NCBI RefSeq assembly: GCF_039538005.1
Contig: NZ_BAABBO010000009.1
Coordinates: forward strand, 186,001 to 250,000
Source of the DNA: Allohahella marinimesophila
GTDB taxonomy: Bacteria > Pseudomonadota > Gammaproteobacteria > Pseudomonadales > Oleiphilaceae
Reading direction: 5' to 3'
DNA: 64,000 bases
Shown: piece after piece, positions 44,933 through 53,717 of the stretch
Position numbering within the stretch: the first letter of the stretch is position 1
How the letters are laid out: each line of letters starts with the position of its first letter
Notes under the pieces: generated by a model
Told to the model about the DNA's origin: nothing
The model's input: the letters and a program-made list of their open reading frames with translations, nothing else
Databases searched by the model: none
Program-made: the position numbers and the translations under genes

Positions 44933-45480
44933 GACTGTCGGCCCTCGGCGTACTCGATCAGCGTCGGCAACTTCAGGTCCTTGCCTGAGAGCCTGCGCTC
45001 GCCAATTTCTGGCCAGTCTATGCTTAGGGTCTCATCGTTCCAGATGATGCCGCCTTCGTCGGTGGGGTCGTAGTAGTCGGTGCACTTGTATTTGAAGTCG
45101 GCGGTGTCGCTGACCACGCAGAAGCCATGGGCGTAGCCTGGTGGCACCCAGAGCTGACGGTGGTCCTTGTCGTCGAGCATGACGCCGACATACTGGCCGA
45201 AGGTTTCCGAGTCGGGATCGATATCCGCCGCAACGTCGAAGACCTGACCGCGGGAACAGCTGACGAGCTTGCCCTGTGGCTTGCTGATCTGGAAATGCAG
45301 ACCACGCAGCACACCGCGCTGCGAACGGGAAAAATTGTCCTGCACGAAACTGAGATCGGTGCCGAGCATGTCCGAGTAGCGTTCCTGCTGATAGGTTTCC
45401 ACGAAGAAGCCACGCTCATCACCAAACACTTTGGGTTCGATGATGAGTACGCCGGGCAGGCGGGTATCCAGTACTTTCAT
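44929..45480 (-). CDS. rfbC: dTDP-4-dehydrorhamnose 3,5-epimerase RfbC
   Basis: A 183-residue cupin-fold enzyme starting at ATG 45480. It has EPKVFGDERGFFVETYQ, the RGLHFQ with catalytic histidine, QGKLVSCSRGQVFDVAAD and WVPPGYAHGFCV. It epimerises dTDP-4-keto-6-deoxyglucose at C3 and C5. A longer reading to 45600 would run into rfbA. Confidence 0.95.
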   Translation of the reverse strand: MKVLDTRLPGVLIIEPKVFGDERGFFVETYQQERYSDMLGTDLSFVQDNFSRSQRGVLRGLHFQISKPQGKLVSCSRGQVFDVAADIDPDSETFGQYVGVMLDDKDHRQLWVPPGYAHGFCVVSDTADFKYKCTDYYDPTDEGGIIWNDETLSIDWPEIGERRLSGKDLKLPTLIEYAEGRQS

Positions 45481-45493
45481 AAACAGTCCGTGA

Positions 45494-46408
45494 TCAAATT
45501 GGAGAAGGCGTTCCGTGGCCGGCCTTGCGGTTGGCAGAGCGAACGAGTCGCTCGAGATACTGTCCGTAGCCAGTCTTCTTCTGCGCTTCGGCCAGCACAC
45601 TCAACTGTTCGACATTAATCCAGCCATTGTGGAAGGCAATCTCTTCCAGACAGGCGATCTTCAGACCCTGCCGATGCTCGATCGTCTGCACAAACTGGCT
45701 GGCTTCCAGCAAACTGTCGTGGGTGCCTGTGTCGAGCCAGGCGAAGCCACGGCCAAGTTTCTCGACCGACAGCCGACCTTTCTGCAGATAGGCATTGTTG
45801 ACTGAAGTGATTTCCAGCTCACCGCGCTCTGAGGGCTTCACGTTTTTCGCGATTTCAACGACCGAGTTGTCGTAGAAGTACAACCCGGTGACCGCGTAAT
45901 CCGACTTTGGTTCAACTGGCTTTTCCTCAATGCTGAGGGCCTTGCCATTTTCATCGAATTCTACAACACCGAAGCGCTCAGGGTCCTTGACCCAGTAGCC
46001 GAATACAGTAGCGCACTCGCCTTTGTCGGCGTTTTCCACAGCGCGTTGCAGCTTGCGGGAGAAATGCTCGCCGTAATAGATGTTGTCGCCGAGTACCAGG
46101 CAGACGCTGTCGTCACCTATAAAGTCTTCACCGAGAATGAAAGCCTGAGCCAGACCGTCTGGCGAGGGCTGCTCGGTGTAGGAGAACTCGACACCGATGT
46201 CGGAGCCATCACCCAGCAGGCGCTTGAAGAATGGCAGGTCGGTCGGGGTGGAAATGATGAGTATTTCCCTGATGCCTGCCAGCATGAGTACGGAAATGGG
46301 ATAATACACCATTGGCTTGTCATAGATTGGCAACAACTGCTTGGATACGCCTTTGGTGATGGGATGCAGACGCGTGCCCGAACCACCGGCTAACACAATA
46401 CCTTTCAT
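45494..46408 (-). CDS. rfbA: Glucose-1-phosphate thymidylyltransferase RfbA
   Basis: A 304-residue nucleotidyltransferase making dTDP-glucose. Signature GIVLAGGSGTRLHPITKGVSK with the catalytic loop, PMVYYPISVLMLAGI, VLGDNIYYG and WLDTGTHDSLLEASQF. The gene lies 13 bases before rfbC and nine after rfbB. Confidence 0.96.
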   Translation of the reverse strand: MKGIVLAGGSGTRLHPITKGVSKQLLPIYDKPMVYYPISVLMLAGIREILIISTPTDLPFFKRLLGDGSDIGVEFSYTEQPSPDGLAQAFILGEDFIGDDSVCLVLGDNIYYGEHFSRKLQRAVENADKGECATVFGYWVKDPERFGVVEFDENGKALSIEEKPVEPKSDYAVTGLYFYDNSVVEIAKNVKPSERGELEITSVNNAYLQKGRLSVEKLGRGFAWLDTGTHDSLLEASQFVQTIEHRQGLKIACLEEIAFHNGWINVEQLSVLAEAQKKTGYGQYLERLVRSANRKAGHGTPSPI

Positions 46409-46417
46409 ATTTTTTCC

Positions 46418-47500
46418 CTAAAGCTTGAGACCGATGCGCTCGCCAGCGTATTTGGCGGCACGAATGGGTGACCACCACCAGCGGTTGTCGAGATACCACT
46501 GCACGGTCTTGCGCAGACCTGAGTCGAATGTTTCCGCCGGATGCCAGCCGAGCTCACGATCGATCTTGCTCGCATCGATGGCGTAACGGGCGTCGTGACC
46601 CGGACGGTCGGTGACGTAGGTGATCAGCGCTTCGTAACTGCTCTTGCCTGCTTCAGCCAAGGCCGGGTTATCGGCCGCTGGTGACAGCTCTTCGAGCAGT
46701 GAACAGATGCGTTTCACGACATCGATGTTCTTCTGTTCGTTATGCCCGCCAATATTGTAGGTTTCGCCGGTCTTGCCTTCGCTCAATACGGTAGCGAGCG
46801 CGCGGGCATGATCCTCGACGTAGAGCCAGTCACGAATCTGCTCACCCTTGCCATAGACCGGCAGCGGCTGCCCGTGCAGGGCATTGAGAATCGTGAGCGG
46901 AATCAGTTTTTCGGGAAAATGGTAGGGGCCGTAGTTGTTCGAGCAGTTGGTGATGACGACTGGCAAACCGTAGGTGCGCTGCCAGGCCCTGACCAGATGA
47001 TCGGAGCTCGCCTTGGACGCCGAATAGGGTGAGCTTGGCTCGTAGGGCGTTGTTTCAGTGAATAGATCATCTGTGCCCTCCAGATCGCCGTACACCTCAT
47101 CGGTAGAGACATGATGAAAACGGAAACTGGCGCGCTGCTGTTCGCCCATGGTCATCCAATAGGCACGAGCGGCTTCGAGTAACACGAAGGTGCCAACGAT
47201 ATTGGTCTGTATGAACTCGGCCGCGCCGTCGATGGAGCGATCGACGTGAGACTCGGCAGCGAGATGCATGATGGCATCGGGCTCTTCGGCGGCGAGCACA
47301 GCGGTGACGGCGGCCTGGTCGCAGATGTCGATCTGGTGGAAACTGTATCGGTCGCTATCGCTGACTGACTTGATGGATTCGAGGTTGGCAGCGTATGTCA
47401 GCTTGTCTATATTGACTATGCTGTGCGCAGTGTTCTCGATATAGTGACGGACGACTGCGGAACCGATGAATCCAGCGCCCCCTGTTACCAGGATTTTCAT
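46418..47500 (-). CDS. rfbB: dTDP-glucose 4,6-dehydratase RfbB
   Basis: A 360-residue SDR-type enzyme starting at ATG 47500. Motifs are KILVTGGAGFIGSAVV, HLAAESHVDRSIDG, STDEVYGDLEG and YSASKASSDHLVRA with the catalytic Tyr/Lys. It performs the first committed step of dTDP-rhamnose synthesis and leads the order rfbB-A-C-D. It is divergent from the VanZ-like gene. Confidence 0.96.
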   Translation of the reverse strand: MKILVTGGAGFIGSAVVRHYIENTAHSIVNIDKLTYAANLESIKSVSDSDRYSFHQIDICDQAAVTAVLAAEEPDAIMHLAAESHVDRSIDGAAEFIQTNIVGTFVLLEAARAYWMTMGEQQRASFRFHHVSTDEVYGDLEGTDDLFTETTPYEPSSPYSASKASSDHLVRAWQRTYGLPVVITNCSNNYGPYHFPEKLIPLTILNALHGQPLPVYGKGEQIRDWLYVEDHARALATVLSEGKTGETYNIGGHNEQKNIDVVKRICSLLEELSPAADNPALAEAGKSSYEALITYVTDRPGHDARYAIDASKIDRELGWHPAETFDSGLRKTVQWYLDNRWWWSPIRAAKYAGERIGLKL

Positions 47501-47576
47501 TCGACTGCTCCCTGACGCTAAGCTGCAGGACTCATTCCTGCGCCACAACTAAAAAGACCGCTCATTATCCCAGCTG

Positions 47577-48575
47577 ATGCTTAAACCGCAAGCCCTTTTG
47601 GCCCTGTTCGCCGAGCTCAAACCGCGCCACTGGCTGCTGTTTTTTCTCATCGTGCTCATGTTGATACCTGGTATCAGGTTGTCTGCGCACGATCCTGAAA
47701 TCTTCAAGGCCGCATGGAACTCGGGGCACTTCTTCTGGCCGCTCATGATCATTCCGGCTTTTATCGGCTCACTGCGGACACGAATTCTCTCGCTGCCCAG
47801 GCGGCTGCTCCTGTGCGCGGCAGTCGTCATGACGCTTGCAGTAGCCATCGAGCTGGCTCAGCTGGGCCTTGGTCGCTCGGCCACACTCGATGACATTCTA
47901 CTGACGCTATACGGCGTCATCGCTGGCAGTTTCGTCGTCCTGATCGTGCGAGCACACAATCGTGTGCAGCAGGGCCTACTGGTGTTGGCCTTGCTAGGGG
48001 TTCTGCTGACCGGCCTCAAGCCTCTCCTGACGGAAACCTGGATTTTCGTACGCAGCTGGCAGCAGTTCCCACTCATAGACGACTTCGACGACTGGACGAC
48101 GCTGACGCGCTGGCGCGGCAGCAATCTCCGCCTGACAGACGAGCTGCTTCTCGACGACGAGGCCGACTACGACATTCCGGCATGGGCTGATCAGAAGGGC
48201 TGGCTACAGCTGCCCCTGAAATCCAGCCCGCAGGGCAAGGGCTGGCGCAATGCCATCATGTTGACCATGCCGGCCGACTGGAGTGACTACCAGACGCTGA
48301 CGATAAGACTTCACCTGTCGGCACCTGCGCAGATCGGTGTGCGTCTGGACGACCTCTGGTATATCCGAGAGGGCGGCGAGGCTTACATCAATCGCATGAA
48401 TAAATCCTACGAGCTACCGGCAGGCTTTCACGAACTGGTGCTGCCTGAGCAGCTCTGGACGCAGACCCCATCGAGACGCAAGCTCGACAAGACTGAAATA
48501 GAGCGCTTCATTCTCTATGCCCGCGCAGTGAGCACGGAAATCACAGTCTCTGTGGCGGAAATATACCTTCGATAG
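47577..48575 (+). CDS. VanZ-like membrane protein with C-terminal beta-domain
   Basis: A 332-residue protein. Residues 20-145 form the VanZ-like helices (HWLLFFLIVLMLIPGIRLS, VAIELAQLGLGRSATLDDIL, LYGVIAGS). After a further helix, the C-terminal 170 residues are a beta-rich domain (PLIDDFDDWTTLTRWRGS, IGVRLDDLWYIREGGEAYIN) resembling a carbohydrate-binding sandwich. The function is unknown; VanZ proteins occur in exosortase loci. It is divergent from rfbB (76 bases). Confidence 0.75.
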   Translation: MLKPQALLALFAELKPRHWLLFFLIVLMLIPGIRLSAHDPEIFKAAWNSGHFFWPLMIIPAFIGSLRTRILSLPRRLLLCAAVVMTLAVAIELAQLGLGRSATLDDILLTLYGVIAGSFVVLIVRAHNRVQQGLLVLALLGVLLTGLKPLLTETWIFVRSWQQFPLIDDFDDWTTLTRWRGSNLRLTDELLLDDEADYDIPAWADQKGWLQLPLKSSPQGKGWRNAIMLTMPADWSDYQTLTIRLHLSAPAQIGVRLDDLWYIREGGEAYINRMNKSYELPAGFHELVLPEQLWTQTPSRRKLDKTEIERFILYARAVSTEITVSVAEIYLR

Positions 48576-48709
48576 TCGGAAGATCCTGAAGCTGGGAACC
48601 ACATCAAATCAAAAGTCGTATGGATTCTTTGTAATAGTCTGTAAGATTAGCCGATAAGCTGCACAAAAATGCCTGCAGTTGGCGCCCGGAATGATGTCAG
48701 GAGCTAAGG

Positions 48710-49363
48710 ATGAATACTCAAGCCCCCCTTTTTGCTAAAGGACTAGCGCTCGGCGCTGGACTGTTTTTCGCTGCAGAAGCCTCTGCGCTCCAGATGAATT
48801 TTGATTTTGCGGCCTCGGGCAAAGCCCAGCACACCGCTGGCGAAACCTTTGGCAAGGGCTATGCGAGCTATGCTGCCGAAGCACCTGAACTTCTGCCACA
48901 GGCAGACGCCAGCGGCCTCAGCCTCAATTTGTTCGACGAACTCATGTTGCTCTATAAGCTGACCTCTGCGCCTGGCGCCGGTAGCGTGTCGATTGGTGGT
49001 GCTGCTCTCGGTGGCGCTGCGATTCAGGCTGGCTCGTGGAACGCTGCCACATGGGGTGCCGGTGCCAGTGCCTATGGCCGCAGCTTTGGTCTGGGCTCGG
49101 GTTTTCGTAGCAGCGGCCTCGCGGGCTGGTTACCCGGCGGCCTGACGACGGCCGTGCTCGCCAGCAATGGCGCAGTATCCTCCGTGCTCGACAACCTGCC
49201 TGGTACTGTTGGCAACGCGCCAGTCATCGATATCACTGACGGCAACCAGACTGGCAGCGATGGCGACGATGTCACTGCTGTGCCACTTCCAGCCGCAGCC
49301 TGGCTGATGCTCAGTGGCCTGGCCGCCTACGGCTGGTCATTCCGGCAGCGCCGCACTAGCTGA
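48710..49363 (+). CDS. VPLPA-CTERM sorting protein
   Basis: A 217-residue protein with an N-terminal signal peptide (LALGAGLFFAAEASA) and a C-terminal anchor: VPLPAAAWLMLSGLAAYGW, then RQRRTS. This is the VPLPA-CTERM signal, recognised by exosortase XrtD, whose gene lies at 56229. The passenger part is glycine/alanine-rich. Upstream, two TGTAA copies stand 10 bases apart at 48630 and 48640. Function probably in the matrix or envelope. Confidence 0.85.
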   Translation: MNTQAPLFAKGLALGAGLFFAAEASALQMNFDFAASGKAQHTAGETFGKGYASYAAEAPELLPQADASGLSLNLFDELMLLYKLTSAPGAGSVSIGGAALGGAAIQAGSWNAATWGAGASAYGRSFGLGSGFRSSGLAGWLPGGLTTAVLASNGAVSSVLDNLPGTVGNAPVIDITDGNQTGSDGDDVTAVPLPAAAWLMLSGLAAYGWSFRQRRTS

Positions 49364-49550
49364 AGCGCGTCTAGAAAGCCCTCGGGGCCTCCAACGAAAA
49401 CACTGACGCTGTCGACTATACTGGGTCGACAGTCCACGTGAACGGTGCAGGCCTCTGAAAACTCAGGTTGTTCCTAACGCCGCATCCAACGGCGACCCCA
49501 ACGACGAAGCGTCGCGTCAAAAAATCCGCATTGCACGATTCCGGCTCAGC

Positions 49551-50570
49551 GTGGCCATGTATGTCTGGTTCCTGATCCCACTTGGACTCGCCACCTGGTC
49601 TGGAAATTCGCCTGTACACGTCGCCGTCATCTGGATGCTGATCGGATTTGGCGGCAACGCTGTGTTCTATGCGATGCTCAGCCTTGGTTACAACAAACGC
49701 TTCACTGACCACAGTCTGACTATTCCACAGATGTGGCTCGCCATCATTGTCACCTTTTACGCACAGATTTATGCGGGTCCACTACGAGGCGGATACCTGC
49801 TGGCATTGATCCTCATGTTCATATTTGGCTGCTTCAAGTTGCGGACGAAGCAAATGCTCTGGGTTTCCCTATCGTCGAGTTTCATCTACGCGGCCACGAT
49901 TCCCCTCGCTGCCATCGTCGAAGGGCCTGCGTTCAACTGGGTGCAGTCGCTCATCCTCTGGTTCATCTATACCACGATCATGCCAATGGTTTCCGTGGTG
50001 GCGGGTGTCGTCAGCCGCATGCGGCACGACCTGGCGGCTAACCGGAGTCAGCTGCAGGCAGCCCTGGAGGAAGTGACCCATCTGGCTAGCCATGACGAGC
50101 TCACAGGGCTGTCCAACCGTCGGTGGATGATGGAGACCCTCGAACGCGAGCGTGCGCTGGCCCAACGCCGCGATTCAGGATTCTGCCTGTGCATCGTCGA
50201 TCTCGACCATTTCAAGCAGGTGAACGATGTGCATGGCCACGCGGCCGGCGACGCGGTACTACAGGCTTTTGCGCGAATCAGCCTGAAGAAGCTGCGGGGC
50301 ACAGACATCATGGCCAGGCATGGCGGCGAGGAATTTCTGCTCTTCATTCCCAGTGACACAGTGGCCGCGGCAGAGCACTGCGTCCAGCGAATCCGGGAAA
50401 CCCTGGCACACACGGTGTTCGACGGCCTGCCCGAAGACTTCAGGATCACCATGTCCGGCGGACTCACCCACCATCAGCCTGGCGAGCCCATCGCCTCAAC
50501 GCTGGAGCGTGCGGACGCCGCCCTTTACCAGGCCAAGGCTTCCGGTAGAAACAGAATTGAAACAGCCTGA
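49551..50570 (+). CDS. Diguanylate cyclase, membrane-bound GGDEF protein
   Basis: A 339-residue protein with five or six N-terminal helices and a GGDEF domain. The active site is HGGEEF (after IMAR), and RGTD five residues earlier gives an I-site. The frame remains open upstream with the DGC-like SRQKIRIARFRLSVAM, yet no ATG, GTG or TTG occurs back to a stop at 49404. A CTG at 49455 (then AAAACTCAG) is the likeliest alternative start. It makes c-di-GMP and may control this locus. Confidence 0.85.
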   Translation: MAMYVWFLIPLGLATWSGNSPVHVAVIWMLIGFGGNAVFYAMLSLGYNKRFTDHSLTIPQMWLAIIVTFYAQIYAGPLRGGYLLALILMFIFGCFKLRTKQMLWVSLSSSFIYAATIPLAAIVEGPAFNWVQSLILWFIYTTIMPMVSVVAGVVSRMRHDLAANRSQLQAALEEVTHLASHDELTGLSNRRWMMETLERERALAQRRDSGFCLCIVDLDHFKQVNDVHGHAAGDAVLQAFARISLKKLRGTDIMARHGGEEFLLFIPSDTVAAAEHCVQRIRETLAHTVFDGLPEDFRITMSGGLTHHQPGEPIASTLERADAALYQAKASGRNRIETA

Positions 50571-50580
50571 TGCTGCCATC

Positions 50581-51060
50581 CTATTTCTCTTCCAGTCGCT
50601 TGAACGCGTCGGTCCAGGGTAAGCGGCGACCTGCAGTTTTCATCAACTGATAAGCGGAAACCGCCTGCTGCTTGTCGATTAAATTAAAATTTACCATCTG
50701 TTCGACGAGCCAGATTGTCCCTTTTACCTCCACACCCTCAGTAAAAGCGGCCGTTCTAAGTGCTGCGTCGCCAGTCAACAAAGGACAAGCCTCTTGCATT
50801 GCCAAGGCCAGCGCGAAGCAGTCATTCCTACTCGGACGCCGATAGCGATTAATGAGTTCAGAAGCTTGCATCATCGTGACTGAGCTGAGCTCGCCTATTT
50901 CAAGACCAAGAGAAAGCAGGTGGCCATGACTTTCAGCCACTTCTTCATAGAAGAGAATATCCGGGATACGAAAGCGGTAGGGAAGCTCGAAAACCAAATG
51001 TTGAAGACGGCCTTCTTCGACATCGATCAGAATATTCGTGTCACTGATGAGCAGCTGAAT
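50581..51060 (-). CDS. PIN-domain protein, candidate toxin (ATT start)
   Basis: A 159-residue PIN-like nuclease. Starting at ATT 51060 gives IQLLISDTNILIDVEEG, a standard PIN N-terminus with its first acidic residue. Later come EEVAES, SRNDCFALALAMQ, LLTGDAALRT and VEVKGTIWLVEQMV, with the other acidic residues. GGAG lies seven bases before ATT, at 51068-51071. The next usable start, TTG 50997, would remove the first catalytic Asp. It overlaps the XRE-ImmA gene by 20 bases and should be co-translated with it. In the family it would cut RNA. Confidence 0.75.
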   Translation of the reverse strand: MQLLISDTNILIDVEEGRLQHLVFELPYRFRIPDILFYEEVAESHGHLLSLGLEIGELSSVTMMQASELINRYRRPSRNDCFALALAMQEACPLLTGDAALRTAAFTEGVEVKGTIWLVEQMVNFNLIDKQQAVSAYQLMKTAGRRLPWTDAFKRLEEK

Positions 51061-52108
51061 GGGAGGACTCCATCTTGCGAATCTGATGGAAGCTCATCAG
51101 CGGTAGCTTCAGCAGCTCGGCAGCTTTCGCCTCCCCAATGATGTCCTCTCCAAGTGCACGATATACCAGCTGCTGAAACAGCAAGGTCTGCTCCTGTGGC
51201 AAAGCGGGACCTGGCTCTTGTTTGCGCCATCCGCGTTGCGAAAACACGATGTACATCTTCTGGCAAGTCGACCGATCAATAATCCCGAGGTCGGCTGCGC
51301 GATATAAACAGGCAGCCATACTGACGCCGAATTCCTGTTTCAGCAAAGCGAGCTCACGCGGCTCAAGGCTAGAGCGTTTCTCGCCCAAGTGCTGGCGAAC
51401 ACTCGCGGCCGGGAGCAATAAAGCAGAAGCGAAGCGGTTACAGGCCTTTTCTTCATCTATTTCGGACGCCAAACGGTCGCTTAATAGCAGATGACCAAGC
51501 TCATGCGCCAGCGTAAAGCGCTGCCGATCCCCCGGCCAGGTGGAAGAAACAACTACTACCGGCTGCCCCGCGACGCTTGCCTGGAGACCATCGAATTTGG
51601 CGCCACTATCCACATCTGTAACGATAACCAGAATTCCATGGGTTTCCAGCACGTCAATAAGATCGGAAAGGGGCAGCTTTCCCAAGCCCCACGACTCTCG
51701 AATCCGATCTGCGACCTCCTCTGCTTCCTCGAGTGTTTCAACAGATGTTGTAAGGCCATCGACCCCCTTAAAAGGTTTGATAGGAAAGTTTGGCCAGAGG
51801 TTAGCAAGTTCCTGCCATCGTTCAGCTTGATCCAGGACATCTGCTTCAACTTTTTTTAGCAAGGATCGCGAGGCACTCGCGCGCTTGCGGTACTCTACTT
51901 CGAGGAGTTGAACATGCTCTTGTCGGAAGAAATATTCGCTCTTGACGCCGAGGGCTGAACTCAGCTTGATGAGGACACCCGAACTAGGCATGCTCAGGTT
52001 GTGTTCATACTTTTTTATCATGTTGGCGCTGACGCCCGCTAGATCGCCCAACGAACTCATGGAAAGTCCGCTAGCGGCCCGGGCCCGCTTGAGTCGCTCT
52101 CCTATCAT
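51041..52108 (-). CDS. XRE-type regulator with ImmA/IrrE metallopeptidase domain
   Basis: A 355-residue two-domain protein. Residues 1-62 are an XRE helix-turn-helix (LKRARAASGLSMSSLGDLAG), and residues about 140-250 a zinc peptidase with the HELGH motif at 202-206 and EEKACNRFASALLLP after it. The family includes antitoxin-like regulators and phage-type repressor proteases. Its gene directly precedes the PIN gene, a layout like XRE-COG2856 toxin-antitoxin pairs. Confidence 0.85.
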   Translation of the reverse strand: MIGERLKRARAASGLSMSSLGDLAGVSANMIKKYEHNLSMPSSGVLIKLSSALGVKSEYFFRQEHVQLLEVEYRKRASASRSLLKKVEADVLDQAERWQELANLWPNFPIKPFKGVDGLTTSVETLEEAEEVADRIRESWGLGKLPLSDLIDVLETHGILVIVTDVDSGAKFDGLQASVAGQPVVVVSSTWPGDRQRFTLAHELGHLLLSDRLASEIDEEKACNRFASALLLPAASVRQHLGEKRSSLEPRELALLKQEFGVSMAACLYRAADLGIIDRSTCQKMYIVFSQRGWRKQEPGPALPQEQTLLFQQLVYRALGEDIIGEAKAAELLKLPLMSFHQIRKMESSHSAAHQ

Positions 52109-52127
52109 CTCAACCTCTCAGATCTCT

Positions 52128-52170
52128 CCGGTTTATAACATGCCATAATTATAGCACAAACATAAACCGG
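52128..52170. promoter_or_regulatory. Nested palindromic operator over the XRE-PIN promoter
   Basis: CCGGTTTAT (52128-52136) and ATAAACCGG (52162-52170) are exact inverted copies. Inside lies a near-palindrome at 52141-52156, TGCCATAATTATAGCA. Read on the minus strand its TATAAT (52153-52148) is a perfect -10. It begins 20 bases upstream of the XRE start, so the regulator probably represses itself. Confidence 0.6.
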
Positions 52171-52192
52171 AAAGACTCAGCCAGACCGAAGA

Positions 52193-53644
52193 CTAGTACG
52201 CGTTCTTCGCGATGAAACCGTGGACCAAGGTCTTGAGGATGATCTGAACGTCCCACCAGATGGTCCAGTGGTTCAGGTACTGCAGGTCGTATTCGATGCG
52301 CTTCTGCATTTTGTCCAGGGTATCAGTTTCGCCCCGCCAGCCGTTGACCTGTGCCCAACCAGTGATGCCAGGCTTGATCTTGTGGCGCAGCATGTAGCGC
52401 GGAATGAGCGCACGATATGATTCGTTGTGAGCAACGGCATGCGGTCTTGGTCCCACGATCGACATTGAACCACCCAGTACATTAAATAATTGCGGCAGTT
52501 CATCGAGTGAGGTTCTGCGCAAGATGCGCCCAAGCGCTGTAACGCGTTCGTCATGCCGACTGGCCTGCTGCACGATATCGCCATCTTCGCAGACTTTCAT
52601 GGTCCTGAACTTGCGGACCTTGATCAGCTCACCGTCGAGGCCATAGCGCGTCTGTTTGAAGATGACCGGCCCACGCGATGTGAGCTTGACCAACAGCGCG
52701 ATGAGCAGCATCGGAATAGCGGCTACGGCCAGCATCAACGAGCCGAGCACGATATCCTCGATACGCTTGACCACCCCATCGACGCCCCCATGCGGTTCGC
52801 CGATAAGCCCGACGGCTGGGATGCCGTTGAGGTTGATACTTTTGGCGTGCAGCAGCTGAAAAACGAAGAGATCCGGCACCACATATACAGTCGCGGTGGA
52901 ATTTTCGAGCCGCTGCAGCAGTGTCTTGATTCGCTCTTCGGCCCGCATTGGCAGGGCGATGAAAATCGTATCCACGAGACGCTGTTCAGCCATCGCAACG
53001 ACATCTTCAAACGAGCCACTGAGATCCTTGGCGTGCTGGTGAAAGGCCGTATTCGTTGGCCATTCGCCATCTTCAGCGGTTCTTCCGTCGGCCCTGTCGT
53101 CGAAAAAGCCGAGATTGCGGTAACCAAACCATGTTGCAGACTGTATGTTGCTGGCAACCTGCGAAGCCAGCGAGCCGCTGCCGACCACGGCGACGGTTCG
53201 GGTATTGAAACCGCGTGTTCGCAGTTGACGAAGTCCGGTACGCACCACCGCCCGCCAGCCGAGCATGAGGAACAAGGTGAGACAGAACCAGCGAGCGCTC
53301 GACGGCCAGGTCAGGATGCTGGCAGTTTCATCAAACATATGGCCAGCGGTGAAAATGATGCTGAAACCAAGCGTCCAGCAGGCCAGTATTCGCCGTGCTT
53401 CAGCCCATAATGACTCTGAGCGCCATGACCGATAGATATCGGTGAATTCAGCAAGGATCTGGTGAAACAGTCCACCGATCAGACCGACGATGATGAATTC
53501 GCTGCTGACATGTCCTTCAAGCAAATAGCCGCTGAATAGCGCTGCGGCAAAAATGATCGCTGAGTCCAGCGATCTCGATAATAAGGCGAATCCGGACGAG
53601 TAGGGCTTTATCAAGCCTCCTGTGTACTGTTTCGCGAGTTCCAT
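52193..53644 (-). CDS. Undecaprenyl-phosphate glucose phosphotransferase, WcaJ type
   Basis: A 483-residue polyprenol-phosphate hexose-1-phosphate transferase starting at ATG 53644 with GGGAG in front. The N-terminal half has four membrane helices and a Rossmann-like part (VAVVGSGSLASQVASNI). The catalytic C-terminus has FKQTRYGLDGELIKVRKFRT, LRRTSLDELPQLFNVLGG, VGPRPHAVAHN, PGITGWAQVNGWRGE. It starts the repeat unit by transferring glucose-1-phosphate (or similar) to undecaprenyl phosphate. It ends 84 bases upstream of the XRE gene. Confidence 0.92.
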   Translation of the reverse strand: MELAKQYTGGLIKPYSSGFALLSRSLDSAIIFAAALFSGYLLEGHVSSEFIIVGLIGGLFHQILAEFTDIYRSWRSESLWAEARRILACWTLGFSIIFTAGHMFDETASILTWPSSARWFCLTLFLMLGWRAVVRTGLRQLRTRGFNTRTVAVVGSGSLASQVASNIQSATWFGYRNLGFFDDRADGRTAEDGEWPTNTAFHQHAKDLSGSFEDVVAMAEQRLVDTIFIALPMRAEERIKTLLQRLENSTATVYVVPDLFVFQLLHAKSINLNGIPAVGLIGEPHGGVDGVVKRIEDIVLGSLMLAVAAIPMLLIALLVKLTSRGPVIFKQTRYGLDGELIKVRKFRTMKVCEDGDIVQQASRHDERVTALGRILRRTSLDELPQLFNVLGGSMSIVGPRPHAVAHNESYRALIPRYMLRHKIKPGITGWAQVNGWRGETDTLDKMQKRIEYDLQYLNHWTIWWDVQIILKTLVHGFIAKNAY

Positions 53645-53717
53645 ATCTCCCTGCACCTGTTTCGATATCAACGCGTCGGTAATCCGACGTCTTTTCAGTC
53701 CTTCTGGACCTTTGTGT

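Noticed and set aside
48576..48709. Sigma-54 promoter (GG-N10-GC) before the VPLPA genes
   Set aside because: TTGGCGCCC at about 48680 lacks a TTGC element at the right distance; the other gene has none either.
49378..49397. Short hairpin GCCC-TCG-GGGC after the 48710 gene
   Set aside because: Only four pairs and no T run on the plus strand; too weak to call a terminator.
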